From Bacteroidaceae bacterium (GTDB taxonomy: Bacteria > Bacteroidota > Bacteroidia > Bacteroidales > Bacteroidaceae): a DNA stretch of 64,000 nucleotides. Positions 15,990 to 25,582 of this stretch are shown here, one piece after another (the first letter of the stretch is position 1; the number at the start of each line of letters is the position of its first letter). Location of the stretch: NCBI GenBank assembly GCA_017509605.1, contig JAFWPH010000014.1:1-64000 (forward strand), read 5' to 3'. A program made the translations under genes and the position numbers. The notes under the pieces are model-generated. The model had not been told where the DNA came from. It saw only the letters and a program-made list of their open reading frames with translations, and did not search any database.

Positions 15990-18407
15990 TTACTGTGCTT
16001 CCTTAAACACAATCTTGCTAATCTTCACCTTTGTGCCTGCGGGAGAGCCGCCGAAATCGAAGAACAGGCGGATGGCAGAGGCGTCAACACCCTCCTTGAG
16101 CGTAGCGTTCTTCAAGGTATAGACGAACGGCTCGTCGGCTGTGATGTCGTGGCGTCCTTCGCAGAAGTAATTGCTGTCGCCGGCGTCAGTCAGTTTGATG
16201 GTCACAGCCGGGCAGTCGGCATCAGCCTCCATCACCAGCTGGAAGTGATACTGCTTGGCAGCGCTGGCCGTCAGTTTGGTGTCGATATGGAACTGACCTT
16301 GCCACTGTGAGCCACCCATACCCTCAGGCAGAGTGATCTCATAGGTGTCGCCATTGTGGACACACTCGGAATTGGGGATCTGCGACCAGCTGTCATCAGC
16401 AAACCAATAGCCGAAAGCATCGAACAGCGAGCCGTCATCAACGGCCTTCCAGAGGTTGTCGGCATCGTCGTAATTGATTGACACAGCCTCCTCGAAGTAG
16501 ATCTTGCTGATCTTGACATTTGTGCCTGCAGGGCAGCCACCGAAGTCGAAGAAGAGGCGGATGGCAGAGGCATCAGCGCCCTCCTTCAGGGTCAGACCGG
16601 TCCTCTTGAAGATGAACGGTTCGTCGGCCTTGACATCGTTACGCTCCTCGAAGAAGTAGTTGCCGTCGCCGCTGTCAGTCAGTTTGAAGGTGACAGCCGG
16701 ACAGTCTTGGTCGGCCTCCATCACCATGTAGAAGTTGTAGGTCTTGGCAGCGCTGGCAGTCAGTTTAGTGTCGATATGGAACTGTCCCTGCCACTGTGAG
16801 CCACCCATACCCTCAGGCAGCGTGATCTCATAAGTATCGCCATTCTGGACACAGTCGGAATTGGGGATCTGCGACCAGCCGTTATCAGCGAACCAATAAC
16901 CAAAGGCATCGAACAGCGAACCGTCGTCAACGGCCTTCCAGAGGTTGGTGCTGCTCTCGTAGTCCCAATCCATCACGGGTTTGTCGGGATCTTCGTTGTT
17001 CTCTTCATTGGGAGGAACGGTGCCGTCGTCGTCGGCATGATTCTTCAGGACGATGCCCGATACATTGACAACTGTACCAGCCTGGCAACCACCGAAGTCA
17101 AGTACCAACATCACCTTGGCCATGTCAATACCTGGCATGTTGGATTTCCAGAAGATATAATCCTGACCAGCCTTGAGGTCGATGCGGTCGGTGAAGTAGA
17201 AGACGCCATCGTCACCGTCGAGCACAAGCTTCACTGTTGCGCCGTTCAGGTCTTTGTCGCTGTTGAAGATTGCGGAGAAGTCGTAGTTGTTGGCAGCCGA
17301 TGTGGTGAGGTCGGTGTGGAATTTCACCTGTGCCTGCCACTGGTCTGTGGTGGCCTCAGGCAGAGAGATGGTGTAGTCGTTGCCGGCATCCTTGAATTCT
17401 GGGTCAGCGATCTGTGCCCATCCTGGAGCATACCAAAACTCCATTACAGGAGTGATACCCTTCCACATATTGAACTGACTGTTCGGGTCGAAGCCGTTCC
17501 ATTCCTTCTCGCCCTCCTCGCTGGTGAGGATGAAGCGCCATGCAATCGAGCGGTCAGGAGCATCATAGACGAGCACCAGTTTCTTGGCGGTCAGCTGCTC
17601 CACACGGAAGAGCGGATCCTGGTACTGGGCATCGCTGGAGATGTAGGGGAACGGAGTGTTGGGCGCCAGTCTGATGAAGCGCTGCTTGGTGACATTGCCA
17701 TCTACGTCGGCCCAGTCCAGTTCCTCGAAATTCCAAGTCGAGGTCTGGTCTCCGATAGTGGTGTCCCAGTCGGCATCCTCATGTCCCCAGAGGGTCGTAC
17801 CCGTATTCACGTATGTCTTGCCGTCAGCACCTGCGCTGTAGGTAAAAGTTCCACCCTTGCGCGTGTCGGCAGTGAATGTGATGCGGTCGTCGTAAACGCC
17901 GAATGCCTTCTTCTCATCCGCCTGTGCCGACCACCAATCGGTGCCTGCAGTACCGGCAGGTCCACAAGCCATGTGTGCGATTTCCTTGTTGGCGATACGC
18001 CACTCTTTGCCAGTGATACGGCGGAAGTCGGCTGAATAGTCGATTTTCGTCTCGTTGAAAGCGTATTCCTTTTTCAGACTGCCCTGGCTGAATCCATTGC
18101 GGTTGCCGAGTCTCAGTTCCACGGTGTGGCTGCCAGCCTCGTCGTTCTTATAACCCACTTCGTTGAGTGTCGAGTATTGGGTGCCGTCAAGAATCCAGAC
18201 GGGGTATGTCCCTGGTGCGGGGTTGTAGGAAGCCACCATCTGGTTGGTTTCCTGGTCAACGGTCATCTGGAAATCCACCCCCTCCATAGTCGGTATGTTG
18301 TTGGGATCCGCGCCGTCGAAGCTATCAGGCGAGCAGGCAGTGAGGAATGCGGCGCATGCGCAACCTACAAGTCCTGCGCGGAATAATGTTTTCATATTTG
18401 TTGTCAT
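15990..18407 (-). CDS. Surface glycan-binding lipoprotein with duplicated C-terminal modules
   Basis: 805 aa. Lipobox LTAC near residue 25. The N-terminal half has Trp-rich beta-sandwich sequence and the motif TGKEWRIANKE found in PUL surface proteins. Three CBM4-like modules follow: about 320-465, about 490-640 and about 650-805. The last two are near-identical (WKAVDDGSLFDAFGYWFAD, then WSQIP, TYEITLPEGMGGSQWQGQFH). Each module ends with an FDFGG motif. Position 3 after SusC and SusD is where SGBPs sit, and it should hold beta-glucan at the surface. A start at 18395 (MKTLFRAG) is equally possible. Confidence 0.82.
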   Translation of the reverse strand: MTTNMKTLFRAGLVGCACAAFLTACSPDSFDGADPNNIPTMEGVDFQMTVDQETNQMVASYNPAPGTYPVWILDGTQYSTLNEVGYKNDEAGSHTVELRLGNRNGFSQGSLKKEYAFNETKIDYSADFRRITGKEWRIANKEIAHMACGPAGTAGTDWWSAQADEKKAFGVYDDRITFTADTRKGGTFTYSAGADGKTYVNTGTTLWGHEDADWDTTIGDQTSTWNFEELDWADVDGNVTKQRFIRLAPNTPFPYISSDAQYQDPLFRVEQLTAKKLVLVYDAPDRSIAWRFILTSEEGEKEWNGFDPNSQFNMWKGITPVMEFWYAPGWAQIADPEFKDAGNDYTISLPEATTDQWQAQVKFHTDLTTSAANNYDFSAIFNSDKDLNGATVKLVLDGDDGVFYFTDRIDLKAGQDYIFWKSNMPGIDMAKVMLVLDFGGCQAGTVVNVSGIVLKNHADDDGTVPPNEENNEDPDKPVMDWDYESSTNLWKAVDDGSLFDAFGYWFADNGWSQIPNSDCVQNGDTYEITLPEGMGGSQWQGQFHIDTKLTASAAKTYNFYMVMEADQDCPAVTFKLTDSGDGNYFFEERNDVKADEPFIFKRTGLTLKEGADASAIRLFFDFGGCPAGTNVKISKIYFEEAVSINYDDADNLWKAVDDGSLFDAFGYWFADDSWSQIPNSECVHNGDTYEITLPEGMGGSQWQGQFHIDTKLTASAAKQYHFQLVMEADADCPAVTIKLTDAGDSNYFCEGRHDITADEPFVYTLKNATLKEGVDASAIRLFFDFGGSPAGTKVKISKIVFKEAQ
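15993..16946 (-). repeat. Two tandem near-identical 460-bp coding modules
   Basis: Each copy starts at the codons for NLWKAVDDG (near 16457 and 16946) and ends at KISKI. The copies differ by few residues across the first 70 positions (for example FADN/FADD, SDCV/SECV), more in the last third. Recent internal duplication within the SGBP gene. Confidence 0.85.
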
Positions 18408-18436
18408 AATTCCTTAACTTCTTAATTCATGATTGT

Positions 18437-19990
18437 TTAGTAATTGTTCTGCTTGAGTGTAGGGTCAGCGTCGAGCTCTGACTGAGCCAGAGGAATATGC
18501 TTCTTGCTGGGCGTCCAACTGTTGGTACGGTAGCCGTAAGCATCTGGCACAAGCACAGTGCTGGCCTTCTGTGTGGCACCGCTGATACCCTCGGCACGAA
18601 CGAGGTCGAAGTAGCGCTTGCCCTCGCCGCAGAACTCCATATGGCGCTCTGTCAGGATATCGTCGATGGTCACGCCGTTGAGTGATGCCAGTCCGGCACG
18701 GTTGCGAACCTCGTTCACGTAGCCTGTAGCTTCAGAGAGGCTGCCACCCGTCTGCAACAACAGTTCGGCAGCGTTGAGCAGCGTTTCCGCATAACGGTAG
18801 ATACGCTTGTTATTGTTGTAGTTCAGGTTCTTCGATCCTGGGCAGTCCTTGCAGTTCTCGAGTGTGGGGCGATATTTCTTCAGCCAGATATGCGTGTCCT
18901 GATAACGCTCGGTGTAGGTAGTTCCACGCACATCCCAGCAAGTGGCATCGCGACGCACGTCGCCCTCAGCGAACATGTTGTAGGTTTCCACACGCATGGG
19001 CAGGAAGCCCCAACCATCCATACTCGACCACTCCTCGTCGGCAAAACCATTGGGAGAAATGAGTGTGGGCAGTACAGATCCGCCGGCATTGAGTGCAGCC
19101 GTTCCCCAGTCGCGCTGTGCCTGATCGTCGTTGTAGTTGATCTCGAAGATGCTCTCTGAGCACCACTCTCCACTCTCCTGCCAGATGTTGGCATAGTCGG
19201 GGTTGAGTGAATAGTCCTCGTCACCGATGATCTGTTTCATGTAATTGAGCGCCTGTGGATAGCGTGCGGCGTCGTTCTGATACATCACCATCTCAGCATA
19301 GAGCATGTAAGCGAAAGCCTGGCTCACGCGTCCTGACTCGGCTGCCTTCCAACGCATGGGCAGGACGTTGGAGTTGATGATCTCCTCCAGTTCGGGAATC
19401 AGCTTGCTGTAGATCTCATCTGCAGAGATCTGCGGTGCGGTGTAAGGCAGCGAGAGATTCTCCAGATAGAAAGGCACGTTGCCATAGTAGTGCCACAGGA
19501 TATTGTAATAATATACACGGAGCAAGCGGGCCTGCATTTCCATGGAACGGCGGAAGGAGTCGCTGGCCTTTACGTTCCAACCGGCATACTTGATGGCGTC
19601 GTTGCAACGCTTGATACCGCTGTAGAAGTCGCCCCAGAGGGTGGCCAGGGTGTTGTTGCCGTCGGCAACGAAGTTGAACAGACGGTGCCAGTGCTGGTTG
19701 TCGGTGTTGTCGGCCCCGCCTACCCAGAAGTCGTCGCCCATGATCTCTGCATCGACTGTGAGGTCGTTGTAGGCCACATTGTCCCAGTCGGGCCAGTGCA
19801 GTGGAGCGTAGGCCGAAGTGAGCGCCTCGTTGAGGGTCTGCTCGTTGGTGTAGTATTCTTCCAGAGGCTCACCCTTCGGGTTCTTCACCTCAAGGAAATC
19901 GTCGCTGCAGGATGAGAGCATCATGTTGAATGATGAAAGACAGATGATAAAGGAACCTATCAGGAGTCTGTTAAATATCTTGCTAATCAT
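18437..19990 (-). CDS. SusD-like outer-membrane glycan-binding lipoprotein
   Basis: 517 aa. Lipobox LSSC (Cys about 28), then DDFLEVKNPKGEPLEEYYTNEQTLNEAL, the usual SusD N-terminal start. TPR-like helices follow, with RACMEMQARLLRVYYY-type segments and the C-terminal motif LLLQTGGSLSEATGYVNEVRNRAGLA... RHMEFCGEGKRYFDLVR that marks RagB/SusD. It caps the SusC pore and delivers glycan. 31 nt after SusC and 29 nt before the SGBP gene. Confidence 0.95.
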   Translation of the reverse strand: MISKIFNRLLIGSFIICLSSFNMMLSSCSDDFLEVKNPKGEPLEEYYTNEQTLNEALTSAYAPLHWPDWDNVAYNDLTVDAEIMGDDFWVGGADNTDNQHWHRLFNFVADGNNTLATLWGDFYSGIKRCNDAIKYAGWNVKASDSFRRSMEMQARLLRVYYYNILWHYYGNVPFYLENLSLPYTAPQISADEIYSKLIPELEEIINSNVLPMRWKAAESGRVSQAFAYMLYAEMVMYQNDAARYPQALNYMKQIIGDEDYSLNPDYANIWQESGEWCSESIFEINYNDDQAQRDWGTAALNAGGSVLPTLISPNGFADEEWSSMDGWGFLPMRVETYNMFAEGDVRRDATCWDVRGTTYTERYQDTHIWLKKYRPTLENCKDCPGSKNLNYNNNKRIYRYAETLLNAAELLLQTGGSLSEATGYVNEVRNRAGLASLNGVTIDDILTERHMEFCGEGKRYFDLVRAEGISGATQKASTVLVPDAYGYRTNSWTPSKKHIPLAQSELDADPTLKQNNY

Positions 19991-20021
19991 AACTTCTATA
20001 TTTTGTTTATTCGATTATTCA

Positions 20022-23000
20022 TTATAAAGAGATGTTGAATCCGATGGTGTAGGTGCGGGCCTGTGGATAGACGCCATAATCGACACCTGTGGACTGCGTG
20101 TTGTGCTTCTGGGTATTATCGTCGAATCCGGCACCGATTTCAGGATCGAATCCCCAGTACTTGGTCCAGGTGAAGAGATTCTCAGCACGTCCGAATACGC
20201 GGAACTTGCTGATACCGATCTTGCTGGTCAGGGTTTGTGGCAGGGTGTAGCCGATGGTGAGGTTCTTCAGACGGAGATAGCTGCCGTCGCGCACATACAT
20301 GTCGCTGCATACCCAGTTCTTGGAATCGCCAAGTGTAGGCACGGTGTTGCTGGTTCCCTCTCCCGTCCAACGGCTGAGCACCCATGTAGGATAGTTGCCA
20401 GAAGCCACATCCTGACGGTAGGTGGCATCAAACACCTTGACACCGCTGACACCTTGGAAGAAGACGCTCAGGTCGAAGCCACGCCATTCAGCGCTGAAGT
20501 TCATACCGAAGTTCCATTTTGGCACACCATTGCCGATGTTGGTACGGTCGTCGGAGTTGATCACTCCATTGCCATCAGTATCCACAAAGCGGAAGTCGCC
20601 GGGCTTGGATGTTGCGCCGTACTGGGCGTTATAGGCGTCTGCCTCAGCCTGGTTCTGGATGATGCCATTGGTCTTGTATCCGTAGAAGAAGGGGAAAGGC
20701 TGTCCGTTCTCGGCGCGAGTGCCACCATCAGCGAACTGGTTGATGCTGTAGTTCAAGAAGCCGGTGTCGTTACCGAGATTCTTCAGTTTGTTCCTCAGAT
20801 AAGCGGCATTCGCATTGACAGCGAAGCGTGCGTCGCTGATGTTCCACTTGTAGCCAAGCTCAAATTCCCAACCGCTGTTCCTCATGTCGCCGACATTGGC
20901 CAAAGGACGCTGCTCACCCACATAGCTGGGGATAGGCATATCGATGATCATGCCGTTGGTGTTCTTGATATAGTAGTCCACGCTGAAAGTCAGCTGGTTG
21001 TTCCAGAGGCTGAGGTCGATACCGAAGTCAGTCTGCTCGCTCTCTTCCCACTTCAGGTCCTCGTTAGCCAGACGGTTGGCCTTTGAGCCATAGACCATGG
21101 CAGCCGTGCGGCCATAGTAGTAGTTGCTGCTTTCTCCAAGCGCTGTGAGCGTGGTATAGGCGAAGTCACCGATATTGTCGTTACCGTTCTTTCCCCAGCT
21201 GGCGCGCAATTTCAAGGTGTTGAGCCATGAGCGTGTGGACTCCATGAACGGCTCGTTCATGATGTTCCAACCAGCTGAGAAGGAGGGGAAGGTACCATAT
21301 CTGTTGTTGGAACCGAAGCGGCTTGAACCGTCGCGGCGTATGGTGGCCTGAAGCATGTACTTCTCCTCGTAGTCATAACTGAAACGTGCGAAATAAGACG
21401 ACACGCGATGCTGTGTGTAAGGAGCGCCCCATATACCTACAAGGCTCTTGGCACCCGTCACCTTGCCATCGGCATCGGTTGTGAGTTCGAGGTTGCCGCC
21501 GGTGGTGTAGTCGATGCTGGGCTTCTCGGGGTTCACGAGGTACCAGTGCGAACCGCCCAACTCGTCACCCTTGGTCTTGAGGGCGCTTTGTCCCAGCACG
21601 ACGCCGATGGTGTGCTTGCCGAAGGTCTTGTCGTAGGTCAACGTGTTCTCAATCTGCCATGTGCTGTTGTTTCCCTTATATGCAGCGGCCTGTGTATGGT
21701 CACTGTTGTTGTTGCCAGAGAGATAGTACCTTTGGAGTGTTGCTCCGTCGTAGCCCCAGAAGTTCAGTTCGGCGCTGTAAGTGAAATGGTATTTCAAAGC
21801 GTCGTACAACTGGAGGTCAAGCGAGAAACTGGGTTTGAATTTGTGGCTCCAGTTCCTGTTGGGGTTGTTCTGCATCATAGCGATGGGGTTGTTCTGCTCC
21901 TGATAGCTTCCGATGAAACCGGGAATAGTATAAGGATTGCCGTTTGCATCGGTATAAAGGTCGTATTGGGAGTAACGGTCAATCTGGCTCTCAGCGAGAT
22001 CTCCCTTCAGTGTCACAGGCAGTGTGGGTGCCAGATAAAGTGCGGAACCGAGGGGTGAGCCCCATGTGGAGTTAGGATCGATACCCGTGTTGTGCACACG
22101 CGAATAAGAGAGGCTTGCGCCTAAGTCGAGTTTGTTCAGGAAGTTGCGTTCCTGTGTGGCGTCGATGATATTGAACTGGTTGTTGGAACGGAAGGTCAGA
22201 CGGTCGTAGTTCGACTGGCCGAAGTTACCGCCAACGATACCATCCTGAGTGAAATAACCCATGGAGAGGTAGTAGTTGACCTTCTCGGAAGCACCGCTGA
22301 CGCTCAGGTCATGCTGCTGTATAGGAGCGTTGTCGTTGAAAAGAAGGTCCTGCCAGTCAGTGCCGAAGCCCTTGATGGCGTCGCCATTGGCATCCACGAG
22401 ATTGTATGGGTCGTTGTAGAGCGGTGCCATGCCATTCTGCACACGGCGTTCGTTCTGGAGGATGGCATAGTCGGTGGCACCCGTCACGTCGCGTTTCTTC
22501 CATGCGCTCTGCCAGCCATGGCTGAAGTCATAGTTGATGGTGGCCTTGCCTATCTTTCCCTTCTTGGTGGTGACGAGAATCACACCATTGGCAGCTCTTG
22601 CACCGTAGATGGCGCCAGAGGCGGCATCCTTCAGCACTTCGATGCTCTCGATGTCGTTGGGGTTGAGAATCTCCATGCCGTTCTGGTCGGTAGGCATACC
22701 GTCAATGATATAAAGGGGTTCGGAATTGTTGATGGTTCCGATACCGCGGATACGGATCATCGACTTTGTTCCTGGCTGTCCGGAGGCAGAGGTGACATTG
22801 ACACCTGCGACCATGCCTTTGAGGGCATCCTCAGCGCGCAGACGTGTCTTTCCGTCCAGGTCTTCGGCCGAGACCTTAGCGATAGATGCGGTCACAACGC
22901 TCTTCTTCTGTACGCCATAACCGATGACCACCACATCCTTCAGCAGTTGGTTGTCATCCTTGAGGACAACCTTCATGCCTTGTCTGGCTCTCAGCTCTTG

Positions 23001-23234
23001 GGTGTTGAATCCCATAAAACTAAACACAAGAGTAGCGCCCTCGTTCGCACGGATGTTGAACCTTCCGTTCATGTCAACGATGGCACCGTTCTGTGGATTT
23101 CCTTTTTCGACGACTGTGGCGCCCGTTAAGGGCTCACCTTTGTCATCTGTCACAGTTCCCATGATGCTTTGGGCGTTCGTGGTTATTGACAACATCAGTG
23201 TCAACAACAACAATAGAAACCTGCTTTTTTTCAT
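20022..23234 (-). CDS. SusC-like TonB-dependent glycan importer
   Basis: 1070 aa. Signal peptide MKKSRFLLLLLTLMLSITTN, carboxypeptidase-like domain about 25-105 (GTVTDDKGEPLTGATVVEKG, FSFMGFNTQ), TonB box region (VVIGYGVQKKS), plug domain (PLYIIDGMPTDQNG, IESIEVLKDAASGAIYG, ARAANGVILVTTKKGK) and a 22-strand barrel ending in an aromatic-rich strand (GFNISL). First gene of the beta-glucan PUL. Expression probably depends on the DUF6377 regulator encoded next door. Confidence 0.96.
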   Translation of the reverse strand: MKKSRFLLLLLTLMLSITTNAQSIMGTVTDDKGEPLTGATVVEKGNPQNGAIVDMNGRFNIRANEGATLVFSFMGFNTQELRARQGMKVVLKDDNQLLKDVVVIGYGVQKKSVVTASIAKVSAEDLDGKTRLRAEDALKGMVAGVNVTSASGQPGTKSMIRIRGIGTINNSEPLYIIDGMPTDQNGMEILNPNDIESIEVLKDAASGAIYGARAANGVILVTTKKGKIGKATINYDFSHGWQSAWKKRDVTGATDYAILQNERRVQNGMAPLYNDPYNLVDANGDAIKGFGTDWQDLLFNDNAPIQQHDLSVSGASEKVNYYLSMGYFTQDGIVGGNFGQSNYDRLTFRSNNQFNIIDATQERNFLNKLDLGASLSYSRVHNTGIDPNSTWGSPLGSALYLAPTLPVTLKGDLAESQIDRYSQYDLYTDANGNPYTIPGFIGSYQEQNNPIAMMQNNPNRNWSHKFKPSFSLDLQLYDALKYHFTYSAELNFWGYDGATLQRYYLSGNNNSDHTQAAAYKGNNSTWQIENTLTYDKTFGKHTIGVVLGQSALKTKGDELGGSHWYLVNPEKPSIDYTTGGNLELTTDADGKVTGAKSLVGIWGAPYTQHRVSSYFARFSYDYEEKYMLQATIRRDGSSRFGSNNRYGTFPSFSAGWNIMNEPFMESTRSWLNTLKLRASWGKNGNDNIGDFAYTTLTALGESSNYYYGRTAAMVYGSKANRLANEDLKWEESEQTDFGIDLSLWNNQLTFSVDYYIKNTNGMIIDMPIPSYVGEQRPLANVGDMRNSGWEFELGYKWNISDARFAVNANAAYLRNKLKNLGNDTGFLNYSINQFADGGTRAENGQPFPFFYGYKTNGIIQNQAEADAYNAQYGATSKPGDFRFVDTDGNGVINSDDRTNIGNGVPKWNFGMNFSAEWRGFDLSVFFQGVSGVKVFDATYRQDVASGNYPTWVLSRWTGEGTSNTVPTLGDSKNWVCSDMYVRDGSYLRLKNLTIGYTLPQTLTSKIGISKFRVFGRAENLFTWTKYWGFDPEIGAGFDDNTQKHNTQSTGVDYGVYPQARTYTIGFNISL

Positions 23235-23307
23235 ACTTTGTTAGTTAATTGTTTATTTGAAATTGAGTAATGATTGTGTCGGTTAATTGTTGCGCCTAAA
23301 AGATTTT

Positions 23308-23338
23308 GTCGATAAGTGGTATCGACGTTGCAAAGATA
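23308..23338 (-). promoter_or_regulatory. Predicted SusC promoter with start-site hairpin
   Basis: On the minus strand a perfect -7 box TATCTTTG (23338-23331) is followed within a few bases by a perfect inverted repeat, GTCGATA and TATCGAC with a 5-nt loop (23308-23326). The hairpin would form the very 5' end of the transcript, which could stabilise the mRNA or act as an operator. No -33 box seen. Leader about 90 nt. Confidence 0.55.
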
Positions 23339-23498
23339 TGAAATAAATATACACATCTTTTGGGTGTGTACGTAAAAAGTGGACGACTTCGGGGTGTCCG
23401 ACATCACAAGAAACTCATTTTCAAACTATTGTGTTTTCATAGTATTGAAAAAAGAGTGGATGGAATATAAAGGTGTAAAAATGACAATTATTGTCTTT

Positions 23499-25211
23499 TC
23501 AGAGGGTTTTCACCATGTTTTCGAACTGTTCTCTGTTGCCTAAGGCACCGTTTTTGATGCGTGCGCGGTAATTGTAAATGGTGTTAACGGAATAGTGGAG
23601 GAACTCGGCAATCTTGGACGAGTCCTCAAAGCCCAATCGGATGAGCGCGAAGATGCGGAGGTCGGTGGTCAGTCTGTTTTTCTCCTTGGGACGCACGCGT
23701 AGTTCTGGCTGAAGCAGGGCATTGAAATCATCGATGAAATTGGGGAAGAGGTGCAGGAAGACCATGTCGAAGTTCTCATACAGTTCCTCCAGTTCCTTTT
23801 CTTTCAGTTCTGTTGATTTCGATATCTGGAACAGTTCGTCAAGCTGCTTGTTCTTGATCTTCTTGTTCACCATCTTCCGATAGTTGTCGAGCTTGTCGAT
23901 ATATTGTCCGCAGAGGCTCATGAACCGTCCGATGTATTCCTCCTTGACTCGGTTGCTCTCTGTGAGCTGTGAGTTGACCACCGACAACTGTGAGTTGACG
24001 GCCGACAATTGTGTGTTGAGGGTGGCGAGTTCGTCCTTTTGTGCGGCGAGTTCGTCTTTTTGTGTGGCGAGCAGGTTGTTGGCGGACGCCAGCTCGTCGT
24101 TCGAGATCTTCAGATTGTTACGGGCAGAGTGCAACTGGGTGTTTCGACGGCGAACGAAGAAGAAAGCGACCAACAGCAGCAGGGCCAGCACGCTGATGGC
24201 GGCCAGCGCTCCCCAAAGCTGAGAGGTGGTGCGTTCGCTCTGCAACTTGTATTCATTGGCAATGTGGGAGAGCAACGGTGCGATGCGCCAGTTGCGCTGT
24301 CGTGAGCCATAGCGGTTGGCGCAGTCGCTGGTGTAGCTGATGTAGCGCGAGGCTCGAGCGACATCGCCACTGAGCATCAGCTCGTTGGCGAGTTCCCACA
24401 TAGAACCCTGGTCCATCACAGCATTGCGGATATCGGTCAGCACCGATTCCGTCAGCCAGTACATCATCTGAGTGGTGTCGCCCTGAAGCTTGTATTCAAT
24501 ATAGCGGTAGAGGGCGACCAAGGCGTAAGGATGGCTGTTGGTCTCCACTGTCTCCATCCATTCGTCGTTGATGGCTATCGCTGCCTTTAAGTCGCCATTA
24601 TTCTGCGCTGCCTGCTCTCGCCGCAGAAAACACGACTCGCTGGTAGCTGGCAGATGCTTGAACATCAACTGCTTGTAGTACTGCTCCTTCTCTTGATAGC
24701 CCTGACGCATATCGTCAAGAAGCGTATAGTAGCTGAGTTCGCCATAGACATTGTCGTATGCCTCATAATAAGTGCCGAGCACCGTCTTGTCGAGACTGTC
24801 ATCTACATGGATGGAGTCAAGGATCAAGAGTGCCTCGTCGTAGAGCCCGATGTTGGAACAGCGGATAGCCAACAGGGACCGACAACGGATGGATGAGGCA
24901 CGGTCGCCTTGCTTTTCAGCCAAGTCGATGCACTGGTGGAGGAACCAGATGGCTGAGTCGGCTACAAAAGGACGGTAGAGTTCGTAAAGGCGAAAGCCCT
25001 CATCATATTTTTGTTTTCCGCTGGCTTGCTCGAAAGCGTGTCTCGCTGCTGTGATCTTAGCCTCGCGTTGGGCTATATACAGAGGGGATTCGGCAATGGC
25101 TTCGTCAATCTGTCTGTAACGCGATTCTATATCGACTTGTTGGGCGAAAAGGATTGTGGGTAAAAACACCAAGAGGATAGTCAGAAGGTGTCTTAATATC
25201 TTTGTTGTCAT
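23499..25211 (-). CDS. DUF6377-type membrane-anchored PUL regulator
   Basis: 570 aa. Signal peptide or N-terminal anchor (MTTKILRHLLTILLVFLPTI), TPR-like helical region about 25-325 that should be periplasmic, one membrane helix about 333-353 (LWGALAAISVLALLLLVAFF), basic stop-transfer RRRN, a Gln/Asn/Leu coiled coil with repeats of the type LATQKDELAAQKDELA, and a C-terminal LuxR-like helix-turn-helix (LRIFALIRLGFEDSSKIAEF, then HYSVNTIYNYRARIKNGAL). It is divergent in function from hybrid two-component sensors but fills the same place beside the PUL. Start at 25211 rather than 25256, since only that puts the signal peptide first. Confidence 0.85.
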   Translation of the reverse strand: MTTKILRHLLTILLVFLPTILFAQQVDIESRYRQIDEAIAESPLYIAQREAKITAARHAFEQASGKQKYDEGFRLYELYRPFVADSAIWFLHQCIDLAEKQGDRASSIRCRSLLAIRCSNIGLYDEALLILDSIHVDDSLDKTVLGTYYEAYDNVYGELSYYTLLDDMRQGYQEKEQYYKQLMFKHLPATSESCFLRREQAAQNNGDLKAAIAINDEWMETVETNSHPYALVALYRYIEYKLQGDTTQMMYWLTESVLTDIRNAVMDQGSMWELANELMLSGDVARASRYISYTSDCANRYGSRQRNWRIAPLLSHIANEYKLQSERTTSQLWGALAAISVLALLLLVAFFFVRRRNTQLHSARNNLKISNDELASANNLLATQKDELAAQKDELATLNTQLSAVNSQLSVVNSQLTESNRVKEEYIGRFMSLCGQYIDKLDNYRKMVNKKIKNKQLDELFQISKSTELKEKELEELYENFDMVFLHLFPNFIDDFNALLQPELRVRPKEKNRLTTDLRIFALIRLGFEDSSKIAEFLHYSVNTIYNYRARIKNGALGNREQFENMVKTL

Positions 25212-25244
25212 TCGTATGTGCTTATCATTCTCATAAATCTTCTG

Positions 25245-25252
25245 CAAAAATA
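25245..25252 (-). promoter_or_regulatory. Predicted -7 box of the beta-glucan PUL regulator
   Basis: On the minus strand TATTTTTG matches TAnnTTTG about 34 nt upstream of the start at 25211. This supports the shorter start, since the 25256 ATG lies upstream of the box. Confidence 0.5.
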
Positions 25253-25309
25253 ACATTTTTTTTGAGATTATTCCTATTTCTGTCCATATTTTTCATTGAA
25301 GGTGAATTC

Positions 25310-25455
25310 GTCGAGAGTCAAGAGTCAAGAGTCGAGAATTTTTGAAGGGTTGTTGGTTTTTGGATATTGAATTTAGGCTAATGCCTAAATAGGTCAAGAG
25401 TCAAGAGTCAAGAGTCGAGAGGCTAAATAGCTAAGGCCTAAGGCCTAAAGCCTAT
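25310..25455. repeat. Composite repeat: heptamer arrays plus TTAGGC-type modules
   Basis: Two GTCRAGA arrays (25310-25337 and 25393-25421) separated by AT-rich sequence and AGGCTAATGCCTAA, then CTAAGGCCTAAGGCCTAAAGCC. Part of the 436-bp gene-free region 25212-25647, which otherwise holds the palindrome at 25476 and a further repeat block. Confidence 0.9.
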
Positions 25456-25475
25456 GTATAGTCCGTAGAAATGAT

Positions 25476-25564
25476 ACATCCGTGGCAGTTGCCACGGATG
25501 TTTATTTATCCCGAATTATCGAATTTGAGAATTTTCCGTCGCCAGCGACGGAGTGATAATTCGG
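25476..25564. repeat. Palindromic element, two nested hairpins
   Basis: First hairpin: ACATCCGTGGCA and TGCCACGGATGT, 12-bp arms, 2-nt spacer (25476-25501), followed by TTTATTTATC. Second: CCGAATTATC (25511) pairs with GATAATTCGG (25555-25564) around an inner palindrome CCGTCGC/GCGACGG. A related element with changed loop bases is at 45200-45224. Confidence 0.85.
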
Positions 25565-25582
25565 AGGATACGGGACGAAAAT

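Noticed and set aside
25310-25455. CRISPR array
   Set aside because: The repeats are 7-bp tandems without unique spacers and there are no cas genes in the window.
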